A DNA stretch of 18,852 nt, from the NCBI GenBank assembly GCA_035267815.1, contig DATFLK010000011.1:1-18852 (forward strand), read 5' to 3'. Position numbers and translations under genes: made by a program. This document shows, one piece after another, positions 6,092 through 14,380 of the stretch. Under the pieces are notes generated by a model. It searched no databases. It saw only the letters and a program-made list of their open reading frames with translations, and was not told the DNA's origin. The DNA is from DATFLK01 sp035267815 (GTDB lineage Bacteria; Pseudomonadota; Zetaproteobacteria; Mariprofundales; Mariprofundaceae). The first letter of the stretch is position 1, and every line of letters starts with the position of its first letter.

Positions 6092-7261
6092 ATGATGAGA
6101 AGAAAACACTATCTGGGTTGGATGCTGGCCGCGCTGTTCAGCGTTGCAAGCGTTCCAGATGCCGCCCACGCAGCCGAGGAGAGCAAGATCCCGACGCTGA
6201 GTCAGGTACTGGATGCTTCCGGGGTGAACCTTTCGGGGTTTATCGACACCTCGGCCACCTATAACTGGAACGGTACGCCGAACTTCACCAGCGGCACATC
6301 CAGCCGCGCATATGATGTGCAGCCCAATAGCTTCAATGTGCAGATGATGGAGCTGGCCCTCACCAAGGAGCCCACAGAGGGACTTGGCGGGGTGTTGGTA
6401 CTCAACGCCGGTCCGGACGCCAATGTCGATGCCTCCTACGGCACATCGAGCACGAATGAATTCGATTTCCAGCAGGCCTACGTCAGCTATACCACCGGCG
6501 GTGCCAAACTGATCCTCGGTAAGTTTTCGACATTGATCGGCGCCGAAGTGATCGAAAGCCCACAGAACTGGAACTTCTCCCGTTCCTGGGGCTTTGAGCT
6601 TGGCCCGTACACCCACACCGGTGCACGTCTGACTTACGCTCCCACCGACAAGATCGGATTCACCATCGGTGTCAACAACGGCTGGGATATCTTCAAGGCG
6701 GCCGGCAGGAAGCAGAAGTCGCTAGAGGCGCAGGTCAACTACACACCGGCTGACTCGGTTTATCTGAGCCTTCAGGCCACCTCCGGCTCGGAGCCGGCCC
6801 AGGGCGGCTACGCCGCAGCGGGCACCATCTATGGCAACCGCACGCTGGTGAACACCGTGGACAGCTGGGATGTCAACGACAAGGTCTCGCTGATGGTTGA
6901 CGCGGGCTACGGCACGCAGAAGAAGGCGATCAGCCTGGCCGCCGGCGCACCCGCGACAGCAAAGACGGTCAAGTGGTGGTATATCACGCCCTACCTGAAC
7001 TACCACATCACCAGCCAGTGGCGCATCGCCCTGCGCGGACAGTACTTCGACGATAAGGACGGTTTCCGCACCGGTGTGGCACAGAAGCTAAAAGCCGGCA
7101 CCTTCACGCTGGCTTACGCACCGTCGGGCACCAACTCGGAGATCCGTGCGGAGTACCGGTATGACAAGTCGAACGTCAAGGCGTTCAACTCGACCAAGGG
7201 CAACGCACTGCCCAAAAACTCGCAATCGAGTGCAGCCCTGGAGTTCATCTACACGATGTAA
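6092..7261 (+). CDS. BBP2-type outer-membrane beta-barrel porin (OmpL-like)
   Basis: The 389-residue protein has a clear signal peptide (MMRRKHY n-region, hydrophobic core, cleavage after AHA near residue 28), then a mature part made of alternating aromatic and polar strands ending in the outer-membrane Tyr-Thr-Met terminus. Phrases typical of the putative beta-barrel porin-2 family (PF07642) are LSGFIDTSATYNWN, QPNSFNVQMMELAL, QQAYVSY, LGKFSTLIGAEVIESPQNWNFSRS, THTGARLTY and AEYRYDKSN. It probably forms an outer-membrane channel; the solute is unknown. GAGGAG lies six bases before the first ATG. The gene is monocistronic, between a sigma-54 promoter and a strong terminator, so its expression probably depends on a specific enhancer-binding activator. 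Confidence 0.9.
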   Translation: MMRRKHYLGWMLAALFSVASVPDAAHAAEESKIPTLSQVLDASGVNLSGFIDTSATYNWNGTPNFTSGTSSRAYDVQPNSFNVQMMELALTKEPTEGLGGVLVLNAGPDANVDASYGTSSTNEFDFQQAYVSYTTGGAKLILGKFSTLIGAEVIESPQNWNFSRSWGFELGPYTHTGARLTYAPTDKIGFTIGVNNGWDIFKAAGRKQKSLEAQVNYTPADSVYLSLQATSGSEPAQGGYAAAGTIYGNRTLVNTVDSWDVNDKVSLMVDAGYGTQKKAISLAAGAPATAKTVKWWYITPYLNYHITSQWRIALRGQYFDDKDGFRTGVAQKLKAGTFTLAYAPSGTNSEIRAEYRYDKSNVKAFNSTKGNALPKNSQSSAALEFIYTM

Positions 7262-7286
7262 ATGAGCTGACAAGCAGAAAGAAGGT

Positions 7287-7316
7287 AAAAGGGGCGTCCA
7301 TCTGGGCGCCCCTTTT
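7287..7316. terminator. Strong bidirectional rho-independent terminator
   Basis: AAAA, GGGGCG and TCC pair with GGG, CGCCCC and TTTT around a four-base ATCT loop. This gives a 9-bp GC-rich core (one G-U pair) flanked by complementary A and T runs. It lies 26 bases after the porin stop and 13 bases beyond the stop of the convergent SDR gene, so it can end transcripts from both sides. Confidence 0.9.
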
Positions 7317-7328
7317 ATGATGCCTCAA

Positions 7329-8114
7329 TCAGGGATAATCCTGCCGCGTCGGCCGAACCATAATATCACTGACATGCACATGCGGAGGCTGCTCCACGAT
7401 GAATCCGATGGCGTTGGCAATATCCTCGCCGTAGAGCAGCGGTCCGAAACCTTCATGGAAGCGGGTCACCTGAGCGCCATCGTAGCCTGCCGCATCCTGA
7501 AAGCCGCTGACGACAATCCCGGGTTCCACCAGCGAGACGCGCACCCCTTTCGGACCAACCTCTCGCCGCAGTCCCTCGGTCAGGGCATGCACGGCATACT
7601 TGGTGGAACCGTAGACAGCACTGAAAGGCGAGATATTGCGGCCGACGACCGATCCGATCACCACGATGTCGGCCGCCTTCTCATGAAAATCGGAGGCCTG
7701 TTTCTCCACCATCTGCCGGGCTGCCTCCTGGATCAGGGCCAGGGTCCCTGTCACATTGAGCTTCAGGATCTCTTCGAACTGTTCCAAGTCGGCCTCGGTA
7801 ACAGCACCGCCCAGCCCTCTGCCGGCATTGGCCACCACAATATCGGCCGGCCGGCCAAAACGCGCCATAGAGGTGGCGAAGAGCTGGTCGATCACACCCC
7901 GATCGCCAGCATCGCCCGCCACGGCACAAAACGCCTCGCCCAGCTCCCTCTCCATTTTACCGAGCTTGTCGGCGCTTCGGGCATTGCCAACCACGGCGAA
8001 ACCGCTGCTGACAAACCTTCTCACCGTCGCCTCGCCGATACCCGAGGATGCACCGGTCACGATCGCAATCCGCGAATAACGCGCTGTTTTACCTGCACCG
8101 TCACTGTTGTTCAT
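7329..8114 (-). CDS. Short-chain dehydrogenase/reductase (SDR family)
   Basis: This 261-residue classical SDR has the nucleotide-binding TGASSGIG motif at 20-27, NAG at 96-98, and the catalytic Ser155, Tyr168 and Lys172 (YGSTK). GNARS after beta-2 has Arg46 without an acidic residue at the strand end, which suggests NADP(H) preference. It resembles YdfG/serine-dehydrogenase-like oxidoreductases, but the substrate cannot be told. The start at 8114 is firmly set by AAGGAG six bases upstream; an in-frame ATG 15 codons earlier lacks this. It lies 149 bases downstream of the RND pump gene with no terminator seen between, so it could be read through from the metal operon or have its own promoter. 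It ends at the shared terminator. Confidence 0.92.
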   Translation of the reverse strand: MNNSDGAGKTARYSRIAIVTGASSGIGEATVRRFVSSGFAVVGNARSADKLGKMERELGEAFCAVAGDAGDRGVIDQLFATSMARFGRPADIVVANAGRGLGGAVTEADLEQFEEILKLNVTGTLALIQEAARQMVEKQASDFHEKAADIVVIGSVVGRNISPFSAVYGSTKYAVHALTEGLRREVGPKGVRVSLVEPGIVVSGFQDAAGYDGAQVTRFHEGFGPLLYGEDIANAIGFIVEQPPHVHVSDIMVRPTRQDYP

Positions 8115-8263
8115 TCGCCTCTCCTTCTTCAGGGGTGGTGGCACATAAGGGGCATCCATACCCGAACAGCGTTGTATTCGGATACGCGGACAACGGCTCT
8201 AGCCAAGACAACCATCCCGCAAACGTCAAGCCCGCCGGGTAGGGGCCTCGCCCTTTCATCCCA

Positions 8264-11200
8264 TCATCCAGCCCCTGTCCACCGACGGCTAAAGACGGCA
8301 TAAAGACAGGGCAGGACAAACAGCGTCAGGACAGTGGAAGAGACAAGCCCGCCCACCACAACCGTGGCCAGCGGCCGCTGCACGCCCGATCCGATACCGG
8401 TTGCCAACAGCAGTGGAATCAGACCAAGCGCTGCAATCGTGGCCGTCGTCATGACCGGCCGGAAACGGCTTTCCGCACCCAGGCAAATGGCATCCTCGAT
8501 ATCGCCCCCTTCGCAGCGGTGACGGTTGATCGCATCGACCAGCACCACCCCATTGAGTACCGCCACTCCGAACAGGGCGATAAAACCGATACTCGAAGGC
8601 ACCGACAGATATTCGCCGGATACGAAAAGGGCGACGATGCCGCCGATCAGCGCCATCGGGACATTGAGCATGATCAACCCCGCCTGCCCGACGGAACGGA
8701 ACATGAAATAGAGGAGCAAGAAGATCAGCGATAACGACAGAGGCACCACGATCATCAACCTTGCCTGAGCTCGCTGCTGGTTCTTGTATTGACCACCGAA
8801 CACGACCGAATAGCCGGGCGGCAGCTCGACCTTCTTGTGAATACGCCGGTCCAGCTCTGCGACCAGCCCCCCCATGTCACGCCCCTCGACGTTGCACTGG
8901 ATGACGACACGACGCTGGACGTTGTCACGTCGTATCTGGGGAGGACCCATCTCCATGTTGATCTGCGCCACATCACGCAACCGAACCCAGGAGCCATCCG
9001 GCGCCTGGAGGACCAGGTTGCCGATCGCCTCAACGCTGTCCCGATACGGCCTGGCCAGGCGCACATAGATATTATAACGCTCGTTTCCCTTGATGACCTG
9101 CCCTGCCTTGGTACCGCCGATCCCGTTCGAGACAAGTCGCATCACATCATCGACGGGAATGCCATAGCGGTCCAGTTTGTCGCGGTTCGGGCGAACCACG
9201 AGCTGTGCCTCACCCCGGATCTGTTCCAGCGCCACACCACGGGTTCCCTTCACATGCCGGGTCAATCTCTCGATCTCACGCCCTTTTTTAGCCAGCACGC
9301 CGAGGTCCGGGCCGAAAAGCTTGATCGCCAGCTCCGATTTGACGCCTGAAAGCATCTCGTCAACACGGGTTGCGATGGGCTGCGAGAATGAGAGCAGCGC
9401 CCCCGGCACCACCTCTATCTTCCGGCGCATCAGTTTCTCCAACGCTTCGCGACTATCCGCCGACGTCCATTGGTCATGTGGTTTGAGTCCCACGAATATC
9501 TCGATATTGGATACGCTTTCGGGATCACCGCCGACCTCCGACCTCCCCGTACGGGCACTGGCGTAGGTCACCTCCGGAAAGTTCCCGACCAGAATCCGTT
9601 CCATCCTCTCACCGATACCCTTGGCATACTGCAGCGAAGAAGAGGGATTCAGCGTCACACGGATATTCAATGTCCCCTCCTCCAGTTGAGGCACGAACTC
9701 GGTTCCCAGAAACGGCACCAGAGCAAGCGCGCCCAACAGGGCGGCCACCGATCCGCCGACGACCCATCCGCGATGGGCGAGCGCCATCCGAAGCATCCTT
9801 CGATATGCACGTGAAAGTGGTGCCAGAACCGGGCTCTCTTTGTGCCTCACGCCATGCCTGAACACATAGGTAGCCAATACCGGCATGACAAACATCGCAA
9901 CCAGAAGCGACGCCCCCATGGCAAAGCAGATGGAGATCGCCATGGGCGTAAACATCCTTCCCTCCACGCCCTCTAGCGAAAACAGGGGTGTAAATACGAC
10001 AAGGATGATCAACACTGCAAACAACACCGGCCGAGCCACCTCGCGGGCCGCCTCGGTGATGCGCAGGGCCAGACCACCCTCCTGCCCTTGGAAATGCTCC
10101 AGGTGCTTGAAGATATTCTCCACCATCACCACAGAACCATCGACCATCATGCCGATCGCGATGGCCAACCCACCCAGGCTCATCAGGTTGGCAGACACAC
10201 CGTAATACTGCATCAATGCCAGTGCGGCCAGCACCGACACCGGCACAGAGACCAGCACCAGCATGGCCGCCCGCAGATTCATCAGAAACAGCATGAGGAT
10301 GACCACGATCAACACGAAGGCCTCGATCAAGGCCTCCTCCACCGTCCATGTCGCCTTGGCGACCAGATCGGACTGGTCATAGAACGGCTCGATACTCACA
10401 CCCTGGGGCAAAGCACTCTGAACCATCTTCAGACGCGCCTTGATATCATCGATCGTCGCCTTGGTATTCGCTCCGAAACGTTTGAGCACAATGCCGGCCA
10501 CCACCTCGCCGAACGCTCTGGCTTTGCCTTCCGCGCCGCGCTCCGTCATCGTCACGGCACCCTGGCGTATGGCGCCGCCGAAACCGACCCGGGCCAGATC
10601 CCGGACACGCACCGGCGTGCCGTCGACCGTTTTGACCGGGATCTCCCCGATGGCCTTCAGCCCCTTCTCTCCGGCCGGAAGCCATCCCACGCCGCGAATC
10701 ACGAGCTGGTCCTCGCCTTGCGGCAGATACCAGCCGCCGACATTTCGGTTATTGGCACGGATGGCCCTGACCACATCGCGACCGCTCAGATGGTAGGAGA
10801 GCAGCTGGTCGGGGTTGAGGTTCACCTGATACTGACGCACCTTGCCGCCGAACGAGAGGATATCGGTCACGCCGTTCACCGGCATCAGCATCAATTTGAC
10901 CACCCAGTCGTTCAGGGCACGAAGCGACATGGCATCGTAACCGGTGTTCGGATCGGCCTTGAGAAAATACTGAAAGACCTGTCCGAGTCCGGACGTATTG
11001 GGGCCCATTCTCGGTCTTCCCGCCCAGGTGGGAATGTTCTGACGGGCATCCTGTAAACGCTGGAACACAAGCTGCCGGGCGAAATAGATGTCGGTGTCAT
11101 CGTCAAATACGACCGTGACCACCGACAGCCCCATCTTCGAGGTGGAGCGCACCTCCGTGACACCGGGAAGAGCGTACATCACCGCCTCGATCGGATAGGT

Positions 11201-11395
11201 GATGACCTGTTCGACCTCCTTGGCTGCCAGGCCCGGTGATTCGGTATTGATGGTCACCTGAATGTTGGTGACATCCGGAAAGGCATCGAGGTTCAGTTTG
11301 GGAACGGCGAAGGCCGCATAAGCGATCCCACCGATCAGACAGAGCATGACAAAAAAACGATTGTTGGCCGCCGCATCGATCATTCGTGCAAACAT
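8264..11395 (-). CDS. HME-type RND heavy-metal efflux pump (CzcA/CusA family)
   Basis: This 1043-residue inner-membrane pump is the proton-driven core of a tripartite efflux complex. Its layout is standard: a TM helix near 13-32, a first periplasmic loop, a TM cluster near 358-530, a second large periplasmic loop, and a final TM cluster after about 860. The proton-relay segment GMMVDGSVVMVEN has Asp419 and Glu426. The position equivalent to CzcA Asp402 is Ala413, as in CusA. The second loop has SQPIATRVDEMLSGVKSE of the divalent-metal CzcA type, and the Met triad used by CusA for Cu/Ag is not evident. Divalent cations (Zn, Co, Cd or Ni) are thus favoured but not proven. The ATG at 11395 has a G-rich ribosome-binding site and lies 10 bases after the adaptor stop. 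Confidence 0.93.
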   Translation of the reverse strand: MFARMIDAAANNRFFVMLCLIGGIAYAAFAVPKLNLDAFPDVTNIQVTINTESPGLAAKEVEQVITYPIEAVMYALPGVTEVRSTSKMGLSVVTVVFDDDTDIYFARQLVFQRLQDARQNIPTWAGRPRMGPNTSGLGQVFQYFLKADPNTGYDAMSLRALNDWVVKLMLMPVNGVTDILSFGGKVRQYQVNLNPDQLLSYHLSGRDVVRAIRANNRNVGGWYLPQGEDQLVIRGVGWLPAGEKGLKAIGEIPVKTVDGTPVRVRDLARVGFGGAIRQGAVTMTERGAEGKARAFGEVVAGIVLKRFGANTKATIDDIKARLKMVQSALPQGVSIEPFYDQSDLVAKATWTVEEALIEAFVLIVVILMLFLMNLRAAMLVLVSVPVSVLAALALMQYYGVSANLMSLGGLAIAIGMMVDGSVVMVENIFKHLEHFQGQEGGLALRITEAAREVARPVLFAVLIILVVFTPLFSLEGVEGRMFTPMAISICFAMGASLLVAMFVMPVLATYVFRHGVRHKESPVLAPLSRAYRRMLRMALAHRGWVVGGSVAALLGALALVPFLGTEFVPQLEEGTLNIRVTLNPSSSLQYAKGIGERMERILVGNFPEVTYASARTGRSEVGGDPESVSNIEIFVGLKPHDQWTSADSREALEKLMRRKIEVVPGALLSFSQPIATRVDEMLSGVKSELAIKLFGPDLGVLAKKGREIERLTRHVKGTRGVALEQIRGEAQLVVRPNRDKLDRYGIPVDDVMRLVSNGIGGTKAGQVIKGNERYNIYVRLARPYRDSVEAIGNLVLQAPDGSWVRLRDVAQINMEMGPPQIRRDNVQRRVVIQCNVEGRDMGGLVAELDRRIHKKVELPPGYSVVFGGQYKNQQRAQARLMIVVPLSLSLIFLLLYFMFRSVGQAGLIMLNVPMALIGGIVALFVSGEYLSVPSSIGFIALFGVAVLNGVVLVDAINRHRCEGGDIEDAICLGAESRFRPVMTTATIAALGLIPLLLATGIGSGVQRPLATVVVGGLVSSTVLTLFVLPCLYAVFSRRWTGAG

Positions 11396-11405
11396 GCGCC
11401 GCCCC

Positions 11406-12542
11406 CTACTCGTCCGCGAAACCGAATTTCGACATCTCGGAGAGCACGGAGAACGCCCCTCGCACCACCACGCGATCACCCGCCTTCAGGCCTCGCAACA
11501 CAGGTACAAGCCCCATATTCGCCCTGCCGACATGAACGATCCGTCGCCTGTAGTAGCCCGGCTTCTCCTCGACAAACACCACCCTTCTGTCGCCATCCGC
11601 CTGAATCGCACGACGGGGCAGCAGAAGCGCTCTTCTGCCCTTGCCTGTCGCGATATCGACATCGACGAACATGCCGGGGCGCAATGCGCCACCATCCCTG
11701 TGGACCTCCAGGCGTACAGAAGCTGTACGAGTGGAGGGGTCCAGCTTCGGATGGATATTGACCACCTCTCCTTCATATCGTTTCCCACCGTTTTTCGGCA
11801 CCACGATAGCATCTTGCCCTATCGCAATACCGGCCAGTTCCGTCTGGGAGACCCTGGCCTCGACCCACAATGTCTTTTCATCGGCGATCTGCAGAAGCGG
11901 TGTACCGGCGGAGACGTGTTGGCCCAGTCTGAAGTCGTCGGCCACCACCGCACCTTCGCGCGGCGACCGTAAAATCAGGCGGCCATAGTTCTGCTGCCCG
12001 ACAAGGCCATCGACCTCGCTCCTTTTCAATCCATAGGAGGCCAATATCGCCCTGGCAGCCGCCAGAGAGGCATGATCCGCCTGATGGATGCTCTCGGCCT
12101 GCTGCAACCTGGAGCGCGATACGATACTCTGCTTTGCCAAGGGCTTCAGGCGCTGCAATTCCGCTCTGCTTTTACGATGTGCGGCCAACGCTTTCAGAAA
12201 GTCGGCCTCGGCCTGCGCCAGTGCGGTACTCTGCAGCTCCGCCAGTTTCTGCCCCGCTGCAACCGCATCGCCTAGGCGCACATACCGCGCCATCACAATA
12301 CCGCCGACAAGCGGGCTGACATCATCAACCTGGTAACCGTTGAATTTCACCGTCCCGGGGGCGCGAACCTCGATCGCACGCCGCCGTAACCCGATCTTCC
12401 TGACAACCAGATTTGCCGCCTTGATCTGCCGGGAATCGAGATGAACCATTCCCTCGGCCCCATGGCCGCCCTCCGCAGCGACAGCAGATGCTCCCGAAGC
12501 ACAACCTAAGACCAGCCATAGCATCGCTACGAATATGTTCAT
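11406..12542 (-). CDS. RND efflux periplasmic adaptor (membrane fusion protein, CzcB/CusB-like)
   Basis: This 378-residue protein links the RND pump to the outer-membrane factor. It has an N-terminal export signal (MNIFVAMLWLVLGCASG), which could be a lipoprotein signal with Cys14 or a normal one cut after ASA. Barrel-sandwich halves carry VSPLVGGIVMARYVRLGDAV and LRSPREGAVVADDFRLGQHV around an Arg/Gln-rich alpha-hairpin (about 98-165). A beta-barrel part includes LWVEARVSQTEL and VVNIHPKLDPSTRTASVRLE, and the C-terminal GLKAGDRVVVRGAFSVLSE is typical of CzcB-like proteins. No Met-rich copper site is visible at the N-terminus. The start is set by GGAGG seven bases upstream, and its ATG overlaps the stop of the outer-membrane factor gene (ATGA). 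Confidence 0.93.
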   Translation of the reverse strand: MNIFVAMLWLVLGCASGASAVAAEGGHGAEGMVHLDSRQIKAANLVVRKIGLRRRAIEVRAPGTVKFNGYQVDDVSPLVGGIVMARYVRLGDAVAAGQKLAELQSTALAQAEADFLKALAAHRKSRAELQRLKPLAKQSIVSRSRLQQAESIHQADHASLAAARAILASYGLKRSEVDGLVGQQNYGRLILRSPREGAVVADDFRLGQHVSAGTPLLQIADEKTLWVEARVSQTELAGIAIGQDAIVVPKNGGKRYEGEVVNIHPKLDPSTRTASVRLEVHRDGGALRPGMFVDVDIATGKGRRALLLPRRAIQADGDRRVVFVEEKPGYYRRRIVHVGRANMGLVPVLRGLKAGDRVVVRGAFSVLSEMSKFGFADE

Positions 12543-13789
12543 CCCTTGCCTCCCTGAAGAATGTATTTCGGGCGCCCGAGCACCTCGGCGACGCGGATTC
12601 GGGAAAGCCATACCCGCTCCGTCAGATGCAAGCGGGTTATCCGTGACCGCAAACTCTCATGCAGATAGACAAGAAGATTGGAGAGATTCATTTCGCCCTG
12701 TTCATAGGCTGTCCGAGCCAGGCGGATGTTTCCTTCGGCCATAGCTCCATGCGCCTGGCGGAAGTCAACCAGAGCCCGGACCGCCTTCTGATACTGGCCG
12801 ATTGCCGTCGTCACCTCCCGCTTGAGTTTGACGATACGCCAACGCATCGACCCCTTGTCGCGCTCCAGACGAGCGACCGTCCTTCTGTAAGCGCCTGTAT
12901 GAGTATTCAATGCGGGGATAGGCACCTGCAGGATCAACCCGACAATATGATCCCCTGAATAACGGGCCTCCAGAAGCTTCAACGTGGGATCGGGGAGACG
13001 ATTCAAATCCGCCAGCCTCATGCTCGCCTCTCCAGCCCGGACATGGTCCCTGGCCGTACGGATATCCGGACGTGAGCTCAATGCCTGCTGTATCGCGTTT
13101 CTGGGCGGTTCCCATCCCGTATCGAGGCCGGGGATTTTGATCTGAAGGCGACTGTCCCTGTCGCCCAGCCCCAAGGCGTTGTCCATATCCCGCTGCGCTG
13201 TCAACAACAACTGCTCCGACCGCTCCTGACCGGAGACCGCATTCGCATAGGAGGCGCGGGCGAGATTCACATCGAGGCGGTTCTTCTCCCCGGCCTTCAG
13301 TCCCTGCTCCACGGCATGCAGAAGACGCAGCATGATATGCCGCTGTTGCCGCCGGGATGCGGCGATCTGTGACGAGAACTTGAGCCTGACGGCAGCCCGA
13401 GCGGCATCAATCTGGCGCTGCTGCCGAACATACAGGGCATGATCCTGTGCTGCATCAAGACCTGCCCTGGCCACCGCAGTTCTGCTGGCTCGCTTTCCTG
13501 GGATCTCGATCTGCTGTGACAGCTCCACCATGTAATCAGGTGTGATCCTGCTGCCGTCGGCAAGCCGCCTGCGCTGTGATCGGATACTGACAATCGGGTT
13601 ATAGGCATAGGCCGATTGCTCGTCCAAGCTATTCCGCTCCATCGCGACGCCCTGCTCGGAGATACGCACCTCGGGGTGCGCCTCTCCGGCCAGCCTCATC
13701 GCCTGTTCAAGTGTCATCGGATTCGCACAGGCAGCCTGCTGAAAAAGAACAAGCCCCACACAACCCGACAAAAAATAATCCATTCGCAC
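12539..13789 (-). CDS. Outer-membrane efflux protein (TolC/CzcC family)
   Basis: This 416-residue protein is the outer-membrane channel of the metal efflux complex. It has a signal peptide (hydrophobic GCVGLVLFQQAACA, cut near residue 22), then two repeats of the OEP domain. The start of repeat one reads MTLEQAMRLAGEAHPEV and includes the CzcC-type LSQQIEIPGKR segment near 90-100. Repeat two contains RPDIRTARDHVRAGEASMRLADLNRLPDPTL. Long Ala/Arg/Gln-rich coiled-coil helices form the periplasmic tunnel. A GTG at 13789 follows AGGGGGG by four bases; an ATG two codons later is equally possible. This is the first gene of the three-gene efflux set and probably follows its own promoter, which I could not place, in the 174-base gap upstream. 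Confidence 0.92.
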   Translation of the reverse strand: MRMDYFLSGCVGLVLFQQAACANPMTLEQAMRLAGEAHPEVRISEQGVAMERNSLDEQSAYAYNPIVSIRSQRRRLADGSRITPDYMVELSQQIEIPGKRASRTAVARAGLDAAQDHALYVRQQRQIDAARAAVRLKFSSQIAASRRQQRHIMLRLLHAVEQGLKAGEKNRLDVNLARASYANAVSGQERSEQLLLTAQRDMDNALGLGDRDSRLQIKIPGLDTGWEPPRNAIQQALSSRPDIRTARDHVRAGEASMRLADLNRLPDPTLKLLEARYSGDHIVGLILQVPIPALNTHTGAYRRTVARLERDKGSMRWRIVKLKREVTTAIGQYQKAVRALVDFRQAHGAMAEGNIRLARTAYEQGEMNLSNLLVYLHESLRSRITRLHLTERVWLSRIRVAEVLGRPKYILQGGKG

Positions 13790-13931
13790 GGTTCCCCCCT
13801 GAAATCAAAATTGAATGATTGAAACGGTGGAAAAGCCGAGAAACGGTCCGGTCCGCACAAGCACCGTCCACGACGGGCTCATGCAGCAGAATCAACTGCG
13901 CCTGTCATCTTGAATGATGGAAGGATTCAGA

Positions 13932-13950
13932 AAACCGGCATCAAGCCGGC
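13932..13950 (-). terminator. Short hairpin terminator or attenuator between the His-rich gene and the efflux operon
   Basis: On the minus strand CCGGC, a TTGAT loop and GCCGG (plus-strand 13935-13949) form a 5-bp GC stem that is followed by TTTTC. It lies 14 bases after the stop of the small His-rich gene and about 140 bases before the first efflux gene. The stem is short, so termination may be partial, which would set a ratio between the small protein and the pump. Confidence 0.5.
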
Positions 13951-13963
13951 CCGGCACCGAAAC

Positions 13964-14299
13964 TCAGCCGCGCGAAACTCTTGGAGGGTGTTCGATCCGG
14001 GTCGGTACTGTCACGCCAGCGAGCTGTGCCAGATGGAGCGGACGATCCGAAGCGGTATCGGCGACACCTAGGCTGAACAGCTTCTGGTCCGCGAATACAT
14101 GGGAGGCGTGAATCTGACACACCCTGTCCATGTGTCCGCTACCATGGTCGCTGTTGCTGTGACCGGACTGCGTCCCGTTGTGTATCACGTGACCGGCCTG
14201 GGTTGTCGAGACATCCAGATGGTCGACATGCACATCAAGGCCGCATGTGAACATGGACAGCTGCAGACCGATAAAAGCGACCAAGGCCAGTACCCGCAT
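13964..14299 (-). CDS. Small exported His-rich protein, CzcI-like, leading the efflux operon
   Basis: This 111-residue protein starts MRVLALVAFIGLQLSMFTCG, a likely signal peptide. Its mature part holds eleven His, many in pairs or HxH-like spacing: DVHVDHL, GHVIHNG, SGHSNSDHGSGHMD and CQIHASHV. Its size, position just ahead of an HME-RND operon and His content recall CzcI-type periplasmic metal-binding proteins, but I cannot show homology. It may buffer or sense divalent metal in the periplasm (inference). The start is uncertain: the ATG at 14299 has no ribosome-binding site, while an ATG at 14362 has GGGGAG very close upstream but would give an unusually long, Cys-containing n-region. A hairpin follows the stop. 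Confidence 0.65.
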   Translation of the reverse strand: MRVLALVAFIGLQLSMFTCGLDVHVDHLDVSTTQAGHVIHNGTQSGHSNSDHGSGHMDRVCQIHASHVFADQKLFSLGVADTASDRPLHLAQLAGVTVPTRIEHPPRVSRG

Positions 14300-14306
14300 G
14301 CATCGC

Positions 14307-14335
14307 AAATTAGTGAAGCCAGAATAGACAGTCAA
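14307..14335 (-). promoter_or_regulatory. Candidate sigma-70 promoter for the His-rich gene
   Basis: On the minus strand TTGACT (plus 14330-14335) is separated by 17 bases from TAATTT (plus 14307-14312). The -35 element matches the consensus at five of six positions, the -10 at only three. The ATG at 14299 lies seven bases beyond the -10, so transcription would begin at or beside the start codon, giving a leaderless or near-leaderless transcript. It would be inside the gene if the ATG at 14362 were used. Confidence 0.35.
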
Positions 14336-14380
14336 ATGGCAGGGCATGCGAAGCCGCCGCATGGACTCCCCTTCACAGAC

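Noticed and set aside
8240..8256. GGGC/GCCC hairpin with TTT after the RND pump gene
   Set aside because: The T-run is only in the plus direction, where no gene ends. On the minus strand it is followed by CTACCC, so it would not terminate the pump transcript.
10088..11056. 322-residue His/Gln-rich plus-strand frame
   Set aside because: The His/Gln richness comes from the complementary strand of the RND pump gene, and the frame has no start context or motif.
14345..14363. Hairpin CATGCG/CGCATG between DHQS II and the His-rich gene
   Set aside because: It has a six-base stem and seven-base loop but no T-run on the minus strand, so it is not a convincing terminator. It may be chance.
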